In this document: piece after piece, positions 46,196 through 57,490 of the stretch
Position numbering within the stretch: the first letter of the stretch is position 1
Layout of the letters: every line of letters begins with the position of its first letter
Position numbers and translations under genes: made by a program
NCBI GenBank assembly: GCA_002900995.3
Contig: CM035307.1
Location: 3,720,001 to 3,784,000, forward strand
DNA: 64,000 bases
Origin: Ganoderma boninense
Taxonomy: Eukaryota > Basidiomycota > Agaricomycetes > Polyporales > Polyporaceae
Reading direction: 5' to 3'
Notes under the pieces: model-generated
What the model saw: only the letters and a program-made list of their open reading frames with translations
The model's database searches: none
Told to the model about the DNA's origin: nothing

Positions 46196-47133
46196 TCAGA
46201 GAAGAGCGACACCGAACGCCGCAGCGAGGGCCGCGACGACGCCCCCGCTGACGCCCTTCGTGCCCGCAACGGCCGCGTTCGAGGTGCCTGCAGTCGCCGA
46301 CGAGGTCGACGCGCTGCCAGAGCTCGACCCAGAGCCAGAGGGGGGCGCGATGGCCGTCGCGGTCGCGAGCGGGGCGAAGGTGAGCGCGGTCGGCTGGCCG
46401 ATCGACGACGCGCCCGTGGCGAGGGCCACGAACGCGCTCAGGTCGTTGGTCGCGCCGGCTGCGGGCGGGTTGATGGCACTGATCGACGAGGGAGGGAGAA
46501 GATGGGGTTGTCAGCATTGGGGCGCTTCGCGTGAAAACAAGAACGAGAACGAGAACAATACAGGAAGAGGAATGGAGTGGAGTGGAGGAATGGCGGGAGG
46601 GGAGTAGGGCAAGCAGCTTGAGGACGGATGCTCACCCGACCATGCCGTTGATGCAGTGCGTCTTGGTGGTCTGCGCGCAGTAGAACCAGATGGCTGGGGG
46701 AGGGGGAGCAAGAGGGTCAGCTGGACTATTCAGGATCCGAGAAGGGGGGGGGAGGTGCTCACGCTTGGTGTCGCCGACGACGAGGGTGAAGTTCTTGGGG
46801 TCGGTCGTGGAGCCGGGGATGTAGCCCGAGGCGAAGCCCACCGGGGGCGGGGTCGCAGGGCTTCGCGAAGAGCGACTGGACGACGGTGTGGTTCGTGCTG
46901 GCCGTGTTGAAGACGAAGGTGACGGTGTCGTTGACATCCGCGGTTATCGAGTTGGGGCTGAAGAAGAGGCCCGAACCCGTGCCGTTGTTACCGACGTTGA
47001 CCTGCAACAGACGGGATGGTGGTCAGCAATGATGCAATGAAGGGGCTGGAAAAGTTGGGGGGCTCACGGTGTGGTCCGCAGCGAGAGCTGTGGAGGCGAG
47101 AGCAAGAGCAGAGGCGGCAACGGCGAAACGCAT
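46196..47133 (-). CDS. Secreted, probably GPI-anchored cupredoxin-domain protein
   Basis: A signal peptide (MRFAVAASALALASTALA) is followed by a cupredoxin fold: VNVGNNGTGSGLFFSPNSIT, DTVTFVFNTASTNHTVVQ, FTLVVGDTK, then IWFYCAQTTKTHCINGMVG, with the His...Cys...His...Met order of type-1 copper ligands. A Ser/Thr/Ala-rich stalk and a hydrophobic end (VVAALAAAFGVALL) suggest GPI anchoring. Introns fall after DHT, after DTK, and after NGMVG. Between CDPAPG and FASGYIPGS the frame shifts by one base at about 46838-46843, in a G/C run. Such 'extracellular serine-rich' proteins are common in wood- and litter-decay fungi; their function is unsettled. ATG is 47131-47133. Confidence 0.88.
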
Positions 47134-47253
47134 TGTGAATAGAGGCGTCAACGCAAGGGGCGAAAGACAAGGTACGAAGGGGGGGAAGGTAGGTATTAGA
47201 AGGGGTCGAAGAGGCGAACGAGGTGAGGAGGAGGCGAAGGGTTGGCACGAAGG

Positions 47254-47260
47254 TTTATAT
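47254..47260 (-). promoter_or_regulatory. TATA box of the cupredoxin gene
   Basis: ATATAAA on the minus strand, about 120 nt upstream of the start codon. Confidence 0.55.
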
Positions 47261-50200
47261 GGGCCGGCGAGTGTGAAATGGTTGTGTGCACAAGGGTCAT
47301 TGCCGAACGAGGTCTGTGACAGCGCGAGACAAGACGGCCGCGGGCCAGTGTGGATGAGCGGTGGTCTCAAGGCGGGCGGACGCCCATCTGAAACGGCGGT
47401 AACCCGATCATGAGGAAGCCCACGAAGGGTGAGCGAATTTGGAGGCCAATGGGAGTACGAGACCGCGTCAGGGGCCCACGCACGGCCGTCGTCGAGATGG
47501 AAATTGGAATGGAGCCCACTTGGCCGGGCCAAGCCTCCCACGACGCGGGCCTGCATTTGGAATTCGGTCAACAAAGTACTCGAACATGGCCAGGTGACCG
47601 TGGACGCGTGAGTATACGCACCTGCTGCCTCGGCGACGTCTCCAACCGCAATTACACCCACCGCTAGGCCGCGGTCGGAGACGCGTCTAAGATGCAATCA
47701 TCCTTGCTTCGTGTCTTCGGATAGTATAGATGTATCATTCGAGTAGCTTGAGGACTACTGCGGTCTTCCGAAAGGGCCCCAGTCGGATTGCCTGGGTACA
47801 TCAAGTTGCATCTCATCTTCTGGATGAGGTTTGTTTCCGATGTCGGAGGAAGTTCAAGTTGATTGTGATGGTAGAAAGCACGAAGGGCGCTGCTAGCCGA
47901 CGCGTGCCGGTCAAGCGTCCATCCTGGCGTTCTCCTTAGGCAAGTGGTTCCCACGCTAAATGCCTCATGCCTTACGTAATGCGAATATCGGGATGCCGAG
48001 AGGCTTCGCTTGCGCGGTTCAACGGTTGCCCTCTGGAACGTTGGAACCTCTGCTCAGGTCGCTGCACAACTTACCCGGGACCCCTCGCGCTCTATCACCT
48101 CTCTGGAGTCTCGTTGCATTTGAGGCGTACTGTATCCGATAATTCACCGTTCTGCCCTGGACAAGACACTGCTGCTCTCTACCTGGCGAGTAAGCCGGCC
48201 TTCTCGGTCACGGAAATTCAAACTGAGAGCACCACACAGGATCCCGAACCTGTAACTCGCCCGAGATGCTGTGATGGCCCATATAACCACACAGGATATG
48301 GGATTCTCGGGAACTACTGTCTTCGACGCCCAGTGGAGCTCTCCCCTAACACCCGCCGCTCGACGATCGTCAGAATGGTCCTCGCTTCCGGATGTTACTC
48401 TCTCCGAGGTGCTAGTCCCCAGTGAGTGTTCGTATCACGTCTCAAGCCCCGCGCGCTCTGCCAGTCGAGACGACCATGCCTATATGCGCCCAAGATGTCG
48501 CCGTTTGGGCTAGGTATATGCGCCCCGCGCGCTCCCGTACCAGCGATGCGATATCGGCCGATGGCATTGTGGACACCGCTTCACTCCAACGCGCAAAGGG
48601 AGAGCGGTCAGTGCTTCTCCGTGTCCGAGACCAGTACTAGTGCGCGGTTTACACTACACACGTCGCTGTGATCACAGGCTGCGGTGGACGGCTACGACGA
48701 TCTTCCTGTCAGTGGTTGAGTCCTGCTTCCACGCCGGAGTCACATCCCGGCCAAGCTACCGCCCGGCCACTTGAGAGAGAGAGAGAGAGAGAGCCCTCTG
48801 GTTGAGATGGCGCACTTCGTCGACGCTCGACGTCGTCCCACAGCCGCGCCCACCTTGACTATTTGATAGGATGCATATATCCCAGCGGCTGTTCTGCGAG
48901 GCATTCCGCTCAGCGCTGATGAATGATTGTCGGGAGCTCGGGGCGATGTGTGTGTTTGATGCGCACAGACATGATGATACAGATCGTGCTCGCCACTGCT
49001 CGGGAGACATGCGTGTGCCTGAGGGATGCGGCGCGGAAGCAGCGCTACTTATGGGCGTTAGCCACGAACGCCGCGCCCTATGTAGACCTCGAGCTCATCA
49101 CCCAAGAAAACTCATTCCGACTCTTACTGTCCCTTGTCACGTTTACTTGGGAGGGGGGGAAGGTTGGCACGTACCTGACATTTGGACGGTCTGGCTATGA
49201 GACTAGGACGTACACTCGTGCGCTGCGCATCGATGCATGTTACGCGTACCCTCCCGCTCACTGACATGCCACTAGTCTCATACCAAGACCGTCTGCGTAC
49301 CGTGCGGGGCGGGGAGGAAATGTGTCCTTGCGTGTCCTGCTGCCGACATGTTTCTAGAGCATTAGAGGTTACGCGAACCAAGGAGGAAGCCGCCGCGGAT
49401 GTTTTTTCTCCACGTTGGAGGATACGACTCAGGACAGTCTTCACTTGTAACCCAATGAAAGTATTTGATCTCGAGCGGGACAGTACTTAATCCTCGCCCG
49501 TTCCCACCCCAGCGGCTCTCGGCGGCCACACAAGGTGCATCAAAATCGCTGCGACCTCGCGAGGATCTGCCCGTGCTACGATTTGTCTCTCTGTTCCCAA
49601 GGATCTGTTTGGATCATTGAGGCTGGTGGATCCCTATGTAAGTTCTAGCTTTGCGATTCCGATCGCTTCGGCGCCAGCCGTTGACGGAGCTTGACTTCGA
49701 TCCCCGTCAGCGTGCACGCCACTTGTGGGTGTGGTGTACTTTTACGCCTTTCACGACGGGCGAGGCAGATGTTTCAGGATGAGGGAAACAGTGAGTACAA
49801 GAGACTTTAATCTTTTTGGAGTGTCCGGGATGTTTCATAGTTGGAGAAACTTGCAAGTTCCTTTAAATTTGTGTTCCACCGAAGCTTGAAAGGAGCCATT
49901 GTCCCGGCATTTCCCTTTTACGTACGGACACAACATGACACAACTCACCTTGTCTTGTCAACAAATTTTCCGCACACGCCCGTTTCCAAACTGTTTCCTG
50001 ACGCGCCTTGCCTGTCGTGTTTCTAGACCGCCACCGCTTCCTCGTACATACATACATACCGGTGGGCTCCCCACTAGCTAAGGTACCTTGTCGTCGTGCC
50101 GCCGTTGTCCCCAAAGCTCCTGAACATTTTTTTCCTTGCACGAGTACTCGGAGGGCGTGCGGAACATGTCATTTGACATGAACTTTACGGAACAACGGGT

Positions 50201-50400
50201 CAGTTGATCCTTATATGTACCCCACTGTGACACATAGCAGGGGCGGGGTTCGATACGCAAAATGCAGTCAAGTGACGCGTACTAATGCCAGCTCTAAGGT
50301 CTAAGGCATCAGAGGTATTCAGGAGGTATTAGTGCGTCGTAGAGCAGGCTCAAAATTAACGCGTAACGCCTGAGAGAATCGTCACCTGACATGTAACTTA
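47261..50400. other. Gene-poor stretch upstream of the cupredoxin gene
   Basis: No supported gene in 3.1 kb. Open frames near 47967-48671 and 48871-49490 lack motifs and overlap in several frames. A GA dinucleotide tract is at 48773-48794. Confidence 0.45.
48773..48794. repeat. (GA)11 microsatellite
   Basis: Eleven uninterrupted GA units in a gene-free region. Confidence 0.9.
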
Positions 50401-51082
50401 CTATTCCTGTACCGGTTTTGCAAAACCCACCACCAATTGGGCCGTTTCTCGCGCGTTATTGCCCAGAATCGGGCGCTTTTAGGCTCATTCGATAGGTGCT
50501 TGTGAGGTCGTTCCTAGCCCCAGCTATCCAAAAATTTCAATGGCGGGAGGGGGGATCCACGAACTGTGCCTGGATTTTGCGTACAGCAGACCAGCTTTGC
50601 AAAATTCGTCACGCCGGGGTCACATCGGCACAATTGATGGCTGCCCTGCTGTTGCCCTCGAGCCTCAGCCGGATCAGCTAAGCGCCAGTCAGCGGAGATT
50701 AAAACCATCACTGTAAAGTCACGCTCGAGGGTGGCTGGTTTTGCACAACTGCAACGTCTACCCTCCCATCCACCATGCGAAAAATCGGGCTGACTCCATA
50801 GCCAGTAAAGCGAGTTAAACTCACTTTCAGAAAAAATTGTGAGCGTCCGTGCCCTCGTTCTATGTAGATCTCCATTAGCGCCGGCTGGTCGAGAGGTGTA
50901 ACTAGATATTTTACGCTCTCCGAACACCTCACTCCACTCGAATATTTTAAAACGTACATCAACATGTTTTAAGGATTGGTAGGTATCAGACATTGAAGCC
51001 ACAATATTAAAACTGGAGGGGAAGAGCGAGAACTGGGGGTTTTGCAAAATCCGAGGATTTTGCAAAACCGGTACAGGAATAG
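50401..51082. mobile_element. 682-bp MITE with TA target duplication
   Basis: The left end CTATTCCTGTACCGGTTTTG continues CAAAA; the right end is its exact reverse complement over at least 25 bp. TA lies on both sides (50399-50400 and 51083-51084), the hallmark of Tc1/mariner-superfamily insertions. TTTTGCAAAA-like words recur inside (near 50595, 50739, 51040 and 51056). A minus-strand frame (51065-50514) spans most of the element but has no DDE/D motif and begins inside the terminal repeat, so it is probably not a gene. Confidence 0.88.
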
Positions 51083-51084
51083 TA

Positions 51085-52877
51085 GGTCACCAAGCAACCT
51101 TTCCTGGAGGGCTCTGCGCTCTCCGTGGACCGTCAGCGCGTGGCTTGCGAGGCTCGATCAGCTCGATTGGGGTGCCGCTGTAGTATGGCATCAACACAAG
51201 TACGACATCAAAGTGCGAACAGCGGAGGGACGTGCTAACCTGTTCCAGGAGGACAAGTGTTTTGATGGTGATCGTGGTGGCAGTGCTTTTGCTCATGAAA
51301 TGTCTGCCGCAGATGTCATCGCGAGCCAACGCACACCTCCTGCACATCTCCTCTCAAGCTGCCTCGACAAGCAGTTCGCCGCTATCCTTCGACGCTCCTC
51401 GAGGGCTACGTAAACGATTTTTCGTGTTAAGGCCGGTAAGCACAATATTACCGAAACCCCGAAGTTGCTGCACAGCGGACGTAAGTATGTTGCGAGTGCT
51501 TATCGGGGTGCTCGGACAGTCTATGTAGAAATGCACCATCAACAAGCGGCGGAGGAGAGAGAGACGAACTATTCTGCCAAAGGATAAATCGATAACGCTT
51601 GACACGGCGTTGATGCCATGTTCCCTCATGTTCCCCGTCTTCCTATTGCCTTCCTAATCATTGCGTTGGCATTGCTGCTGGGCACCTGCAATCACTCACA
51701 GCGCCAGGCTCCACTGCCTGGGCCAGGACCCATCTGCCACGCGTAGCGTTGGTTCGTGTCACTATTCTCCCCGCAGTCTGTTACAATTGCGAAGGACGAA
51801 TTCCGATGTACCAGCAGCCGTGGTCCTCCGTGGTCCGCCACTCTTCCCAATAGCCCAACTCAATTCTAATAGTTTAGTTCGCGCACGATTTCTGACACGC
51901 CCAAATCCGTCCGTGTCCATCAAAGCGCCACCACGGCCCCTGATGCCGAAAGCCTCCCCCCACAGACTCTCGGGCGACGCGGAATACGCGTAACGCCATG
52001 AGTCCTCCACTGTTTCGCTTCAAACTTGGCATGCAGGTGGATATACCGCCTCTTAATGATCCTACTTCGTTGCAGGATGAGGGACGGCCTACCGGGCAAG
52101 GTAGCGCGCCGTCGGTGCAGATGTGGCGGCCTCAAGCCTCGATCACTGGCATCAGCCCGCGTCGGCTGCGGAGCTCCCCATTTGGTGGGTGTGGACGGAT
52201 TTGGGCGTGCAGAAGGTTGGAGGCCAACTAAACTATTAGAATTGAGTTGGGCTAATGGCCACAACAGGGAAGCGATGCAGAGGACCGAGTTTGGGAGAGA
52301 CGAGCCCAGATGGTCCCGAGAAATTGATGGGGAAAGCATGACGCACCCCAGATACGGGGTACGCTCAACTCCAAAGATAACAGAGCCAACTCCTCGGAGT
52401 CGTTCGCTTCCAGTCCTTGCTACTCCGTTGTAGTCCGTCTCGAGCCAGTACATCATCGGTTCCTGTTGACTGGCAAGGTGCTAGAGCATCTGGGGAATCC
52501 GACATTGATCTCGTGAGGAGTGGGGCCAGGGGAGGAAAAACTTTAACGGGGTCTGAGCGCTGAGCCATCAACATGTCTCAGTCGTCGGACTTCCGTTCGT
52601 CTTTCAAAATCGACCTCCCCTGACCCCGAGAACAGCCTCAGTTGAGTTTCGCCGGTCCCCGCTGTCATCGATCGCGATCGCCGATATCCTCTAGGTTGCC
52701 TTCTGTTGTCCAGGTTTTCGGTTTCCCGTCAAGCAGCAATTATCGTCTAGATGTCTCCTGCCGTTATAAGAATTGCCATCTCCACTGCGGTCATTCAGCC
52801 TTTGTGCCTCCTCCTCCTCTCTTTTCTGTCCAGGCTGTCCCTTCCATCTATCGGGGCCCGTCCATCCCTTGAACAAC
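51085..52877. other. Region between the MITE and the DUF6534-type gene
   Basis: Contains the inverted-repeat pair at 51851-52254 and otherwise no supported gene. Confidence 0.45.
51851..52254. repeat. Inverted repeat pair, ~70-nt arms around a ~260-nt centre
   Basis: The left arm TAGCCCAACTCAATTCTAAT with AGTTTAGTT, then ACGCCCAAATCCGTCC (51851-51923), is matched in reverse complement at 52184-52254. The outer ~29 nt are identical, a middle of ~17 nt is diverged, and the inner 16 nt are identical. It could be a foldback element or two MITE ends with TA (left) and TTA/TAA-like flanks; not resolved. Confidence 0.75.
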
Positions 52878-54807
52878 ATGTCCGAAAGCAGTATTGCAGA
52901 AGAGTTCTTCGGCGGCCTCTTCGTTGAGGTTTTCGTCGGCGGCATGTGCGTATGGCTCCGCGTCCGTGCATCAGTCCGATCGCTCATTTGCACCGTGCCT
53001 CCACAGCCTCTATGGGATCACTACTCTCCAAACATTCATGTACTTCCAGAAGTACCCGAATGATGGGCGTTTCCTGAAGTACATCGTACGCGTCCATCAA
53101 TGCAACGATTACAAGAGCCCTTCTGACTCCATGACGCGATTGTAGGTTGCAACAGTATGGTGCGTGTCTCCTTCATTTCGGTCGAGCAGTCTGTCTCATC
53201 GTTTCCGCGGACAGGGTGCTGGAAACTCTGCATACGGGCTTCTGCGTCGAGTTTGTGTACAGCTATCTGATCAGCAACTTCGGAAATGACCAGTACTTCG
53301 TACACATTAACTGGTGCGTCCGCGTCTTCACAACCTGACGTGACTCTTTACTCTTTGCTCATCTGACCATCGCCAGGGGTGTCGGGGCAAGTTCTTCTAC
53401 TCGTGTTGGGGCTCTGAGCGGCACCATTGACGTCTCTCCAGGTCACAGTCATTCTCGCGGTCACGATATCGGCAATAGTGCAAGGGTGAGTAGAGCCTCC
53501 CTGTTCTCGCTCGATCCAAGGCTGACGGAGGTGCAGGTTCTACATACGCCGTGTCTGGATCCGTACGTCGATGGGTCCCTCCTCTGCTGCCGCATCTCCC
53601 TGACAGCTCCTCCACTCCCCCACTCATCACAGTGAGCAACCACAACTGGTTCCTCGCCTGCATCATCGCGTCGCTCGTGATCGCCAGAGTGGGATTCGGC
53701 CTGGGCTCCACCATCCTGACCTACTACCTCTCCGGCTGGGTGTCCTTTCGGCAACACAAATCTGCTCTCGTATGTCTTCCCCATCTCCTCTGAGTCGCCA
53801 GCGTGCGTCACAGGCCTAACATACAACCTTGTCCACCACCACCACCAGGTCACCGTCAGTGGGGGCCTCGCATCAGTCGCAGCCGTGGACGTCATGGTGA
53901 CCACCTCGATTACGTTTTTCCTCAGGCGCAAGCGTAACGACGTCCAAGAGTACGCCCACCCCTTCTTCTGGCCAAAGCTGCACCTTCATGCTGACCGCGA
54001 GCACGTTCCAGGAGCTCTAAGAACAAGGTTGACATGATCATGCTGTACGCCGTCAACTCCGGCGCGCTCACCGCGTATGTCGCTAGCTACTTGCGGCAGC
54101 TCCGAACTGGTCGATACTAACCGGCTGTCCACAGCACGGCGTCCGTCGTCACCTGCATCCTTGTGAGTCTGTCGCTCAGCCAGGCCCCTGGACGCTGCCG
54201 CTGACCATGCCGCAGTATGCTGTCCGCCGGGACAGTCTCGTGTTCTTGGGCTTGGTCGAGGTCTCGGGAAAGCGTGAGTGACACCCACTACTAGTAGTCA
54301 TCACTAGCTGCAAGCAGGATCGCATTTAATTGACTAACGTCCAATTGCCCGCCAATCAGTCTACGCAAACTCGTTCCTCGGAAGGTGAGCACCATTTCTA
54401 GGACGAAGGTTTCGGGCTCGAATCTGGACGCTGATTTTCGGGTCCCTCATCCCAGCTTGAACGCGCGCTCGCACATCCGGGGCAGGCGAAACGGCCACTT
54501 CAGCAACGACTCTTCCGGAAACACCTACCGGGGCCCCACGGTGGCAGTGGTATGTCTAGTGCCATACCTACGTCCGTCCCACGTATAACAGCAAGAAGGT
54601 TACTCACGTGATGATGTCTTCTCAGCCGAAAGTGGAGGTCTTCCAGCAGACACTCGTCTCCAAGGACCCGGTGGACCGTGAATACGGGAACGTGAGTCGC
54701 CTATCCCTCGTCACTGTTGTTGAACCTAGAGGCTAAATGCTGATGGCTACGGTATCACAACAAAGGAGTATTCCATGAAGACCATGAAGGGCAGCGAACT
54801 CGTCTGA
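52878..54807 (+). CDS. Seven-helix membrane protein, DUF6534-type (basidiomycete family)
   Basis: Start ATG 52878 (MSESSIAEEFFGGLFVEVFV). Hydrophobic helices follow, with family-typical text: LYGITTLQTFMYFQKYPNDG, LETLHTGFCVEFVYSYLISNFG, IVQGFYIRRVWIL, NHNWFLACIIASLVIARVGFGLG, LASVAAVDVMVTTSITFFLRR, VDMIMLYAVNSGALTATASV and KLYANSFLGSLNARSHIRGR. The tail is cytoplasmic and hydrophilic, ending MKTMKGSELV at TGA 54805-54807. About 13 short introns. The exon join at 53376-53442 is unclear: the segment between the INW exon and VTVILAVTISAIVQG does not keep frame with any obvious donor/acceptor pair. Function is unknown; such proteins are numerous in Agaricomycetes. Confidence 0.85.
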
Positions 54808-55318
54808 GAACGGAGGGCGACGCGGGGGTGACTCCCGCACTCATTCCCCATCGCTTGGGTTGGTACAGCGCCCCAGAGTATTTCGGAACTCTGGACAGGG
54901 CATAGGGAGCGTGGCTTGTACATATCCATAGGGAGACGCTCTCTTGCAAAGTACTTGCCTTTCATAACTTATTATTTCGTCGACAAGTATCTATGCCCAA
55001 GTCTGCGTGTTGCCGATCTAGTGTTTCCATACTGATACGGATGTTGTAGAATGTTCATTATGTATCCAGTAAATATCATGTATCGACAGCGGCAACACTG
55101 ACCAGGTGCTGTAAACACGGAACGGACCTTGGGCACAAGTATGGGTATCATTGTTTGAAAGAAAGGCGTGCCGAGAGCAGTGCTATGCGATGCGGGTATG
55201 TGCGTCGAGAGAGCGGTGTTTCGCGGTCGAGAGGGGTATGTTGTGGTAGGACGACTCAGAGCGGCTCCGAAGACGACATCAGATGATCATGGGGTATAGG
55301 AGGGGACGGCAACGCTGT
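54808..55318. other. Convergent intergenic region
   Basis: Separates the 3' ends of the DUF6534-type and Kre9/KNH-like genes. No gene or repeat seen. Confidence 0.5.
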
Positions 55319-56240
55319 TTAGTAACCACCATCCTTGCCGTCCTTGTGCTTGCAGCATTCCCCGTCGTCCTGGGGCTTGCACTCGTCCTTGCAGTCCTTG
55401 TGCCAGTGCCTGTCATCGCCCTTGACGACCTTGAACTTGTCGCTGCAGCTCTCAAGCTCGGGCTTGTCATCCCTCGCAATCACTATGATGTACACGTAAG
55501 TAAAGCTTGAACTATTTCGTCCTCCAGGGCGCAATATTAACTTACGAGTGACGCGGTAGTCCTCCCCGTGGAAGACGTTCGGGACGGTGACCTCCACGAA
55601 GCCAGCTTTCACGTCGAAGTCCTCGGCGAGGATGACTATGCCGGTCCACTCAGCTGTCCTGTTCGTCGACAATGTTTGAAAAACGAAAGTGGGCTTACCG
55701 AAGGGCTTGGCATCGCCCTTACGAAGGAACAGCCTGGTCTTGCAAGGACGCCTCTTGTGGTCCTTGCCATCGTCCCAGTTCTGGCCGTCCTCGTGGACCT
55801 TGCCATTGTCCCAGTCCTGGCCGTCGTTGTCGTCGCGCTTGCCGTAGCCCCAGTCCTTCCCGTCAGTCCCATTGTGCTTCCACCCGTCCCCCTTCTTCTC
55901 CCTGTGCGTCCGCAATCGTACCAAACAGCGTCAGCTTGAGCCTTTCGAGAGACGCACGGGCAAAATGTGCGTACCAGAAGACCTTCTGGCGCTCGCCGAC
56001 GCGCCACACCGTGTCCTGGCACGGCTTGGCGATCTGCGGGACGTGGTCCTTGTCCCACGCGCACTCGCAGTCGGTCTTCCCGTTCGACCAGTCGCTACCA
56101 CTGGGGTGCGGGCCGTCCGAGCCATCGCGGACTTCGAGCTGAGAACTCGCAGCAGGCGTGGCGGAGACGGAGTGCGAAAGGACAGTCGCCGCGGCGAGAG
56201 GGACGAGGGCGAACTTGAAGAGCGTAGCCTTGGTGAACAT
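55319..56240 (-). CDS. Secreted Kre9/KNH-like protein with an Asp/Trp/Gly repeat insert
   Basis: Signal peptide MFTKATLFKFALVPLAAATVLSHSVSA, then CQDTVWRVGERQKVFWEK, the opening strand of the Ser-Thr-rich GPI/Kre9-KNH Ig-like domain. The domain resumes later with CKTRLFLRKGDAKPF, then EWTGIVILAEDFDVKAGFVEVTVPNVFHGEDYRVTL. Between these lies a charged insert with three ~9-residue repeats: DGKDWGYGK, DGQDWDNGK, DGQNWDDGK. The C-terminus is Cys/Lys/Asp-rich (DCKDECKPQDDGECCKHKD) and has no GPI-type hydrophobic end, so it is probably released. Introns fall after VFW, after KPF and after YRVT; each keeps frame. The family is linked to cell-wall or secreted matrix proteins. Stop TAA at 55319-55321. 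Confidence 0.82.
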
Positions 56241-56337
56241 AGTGAATGAAGTATAGAGATCGAAGGTAGAGTTCGTTGGATGGACAGTGGTGGAAGTGTG
56301 CAGCTGTTTGCTGGGGTCTTAGAGCGTGAAACGAGGG

Positions 56338-56346
56338 CCTTTTATA
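56338..56346 (-). promoter_or_regulatory. TATA box of the Kre9/KNH-like gene
   Basis: TATAAAAGG on the minus strand, about 100 nt upstream of ATG 56240. Confidence 0.6.
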
Positions 56347-57150
56347 CCCGAGGGCCCGCTATATTCGAGAGAGCCGGGCTGGATTGCACACTGTGCAGAA
56401 CATAGTGCTACCCCCGGGGAGAACGAGTTTCGAAAATTTTGAAGTCCTCGCATCCGTTCTTGGGCAGCCATATCAAGTAACCCCTCTTCGCTCCGCCGGT
56501 TTGAAGGCGGGGTAGTAGGCGCATCGAGTGCAGGCGACGATCCGGTTTTCATTGCATACTTTCCGGCGCAGAATGTCCTGAGGAGTTAATTACTTGTACT
56601 GCGGTAGCAGGGCTCCGTCGCCGGAACGTGGACATGGCTATGCCATTTTCTGCGGTTGTGGTTGAGGTTCCGACTACGTCAAAACTGGCATCAGTTATCC
56701 ATTCGTGGATGTTCCAAACTTGCTGGATAGACTAGGTCCATTGGGTGGTCCGAGAGGGACGTCAGCTGAGCGGAAACACTAGCAGTCAGCTTCATGATCA
56801 TTCACAACCGGACCAGCAAAGAACGCTCACCCAAAATGTCCACTTTACCGTTTCGATCTCCGGAATGCCGTGATCTCGCACGTCGTGTAGTTTCAAGTTT
56901 CCACAGCACGAATCCACGTCATCAGCATGTATTTCCCTACAAGTCTCCGCCCTTTCCACGCGGGGGACAACCCACCACGGTGCTTTACCATCTACGCCGG
57001 CGCCACCGTCAGAAACAAAAGACAGACTCGCGACAAAACAATGATTCGCCCAGGATGATCCGCAGGAAGACGGCTCGGGAGACTCGGGTCAGGCCTAGTC
57101 TGGCTCTAGATCTACGCATATTGTGCCCCAGCCCGGTTCCTGCTCATACC
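56347..57150. other. Intergenic region
   Basis: No supported gene; a plus-strand frame at 56794-57342 has no motif and overlaps the eqolisin fragment. Confidence 0.45.
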
Positions 57151-57490
57151 TCAACAGGGACACTGATGTCCGCTCCGCCAGACTTGAGGCGGTACCCGCC
57201 GCACGGATGGCTCCTTCAGATAAGGTGCAGCACAAACTTGTACGAGAAGGTCAGCTTGGAGACACGAAAGTGGACTCGGACCATGACGCTCTGGGTCCAA
57301 GACTCGAACTTGCCACGATCGGGCCTGCCTGCCCGCCTTTGAAGTTGCCGGACCCAGCGTCCAACTTGCCCGGGAGGTGGCGGTCATGGTCACCTCGACG
57401 TGGTCACCGGCCTTGAATTTGATGCCGATGATGTCGGTCGCGAGCGCAGGGAACCCCTCGTACCATGCCGCTGTGGGACGCATGGTTAGT
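57151..57490 (-). pseudogene. Fragment of an eqolisin-type peptidase gene
   Basis: A minus-strand block, AAWYEGFPALATDIIGIKFKAGDHVEVTMTATS, aligns with AWYEWYPAGSYDFSGISFKAGDSVTVTVFASS of the intact eqolisin at 58537-59516, starting at the same exon boundary. The remainder of the frame does not align, and the catalytic Glu region (AEWIVEDF) was not found. It reads as a decayed duplicate. Confidence 0.65.

Noticed and set aside
50514..51065. 183-residue minus-strand frame in the TA-flanked element
   Set aside because: It begins inside the terminal inverted repeat and has no transposase motif, so it is probably non-coding.
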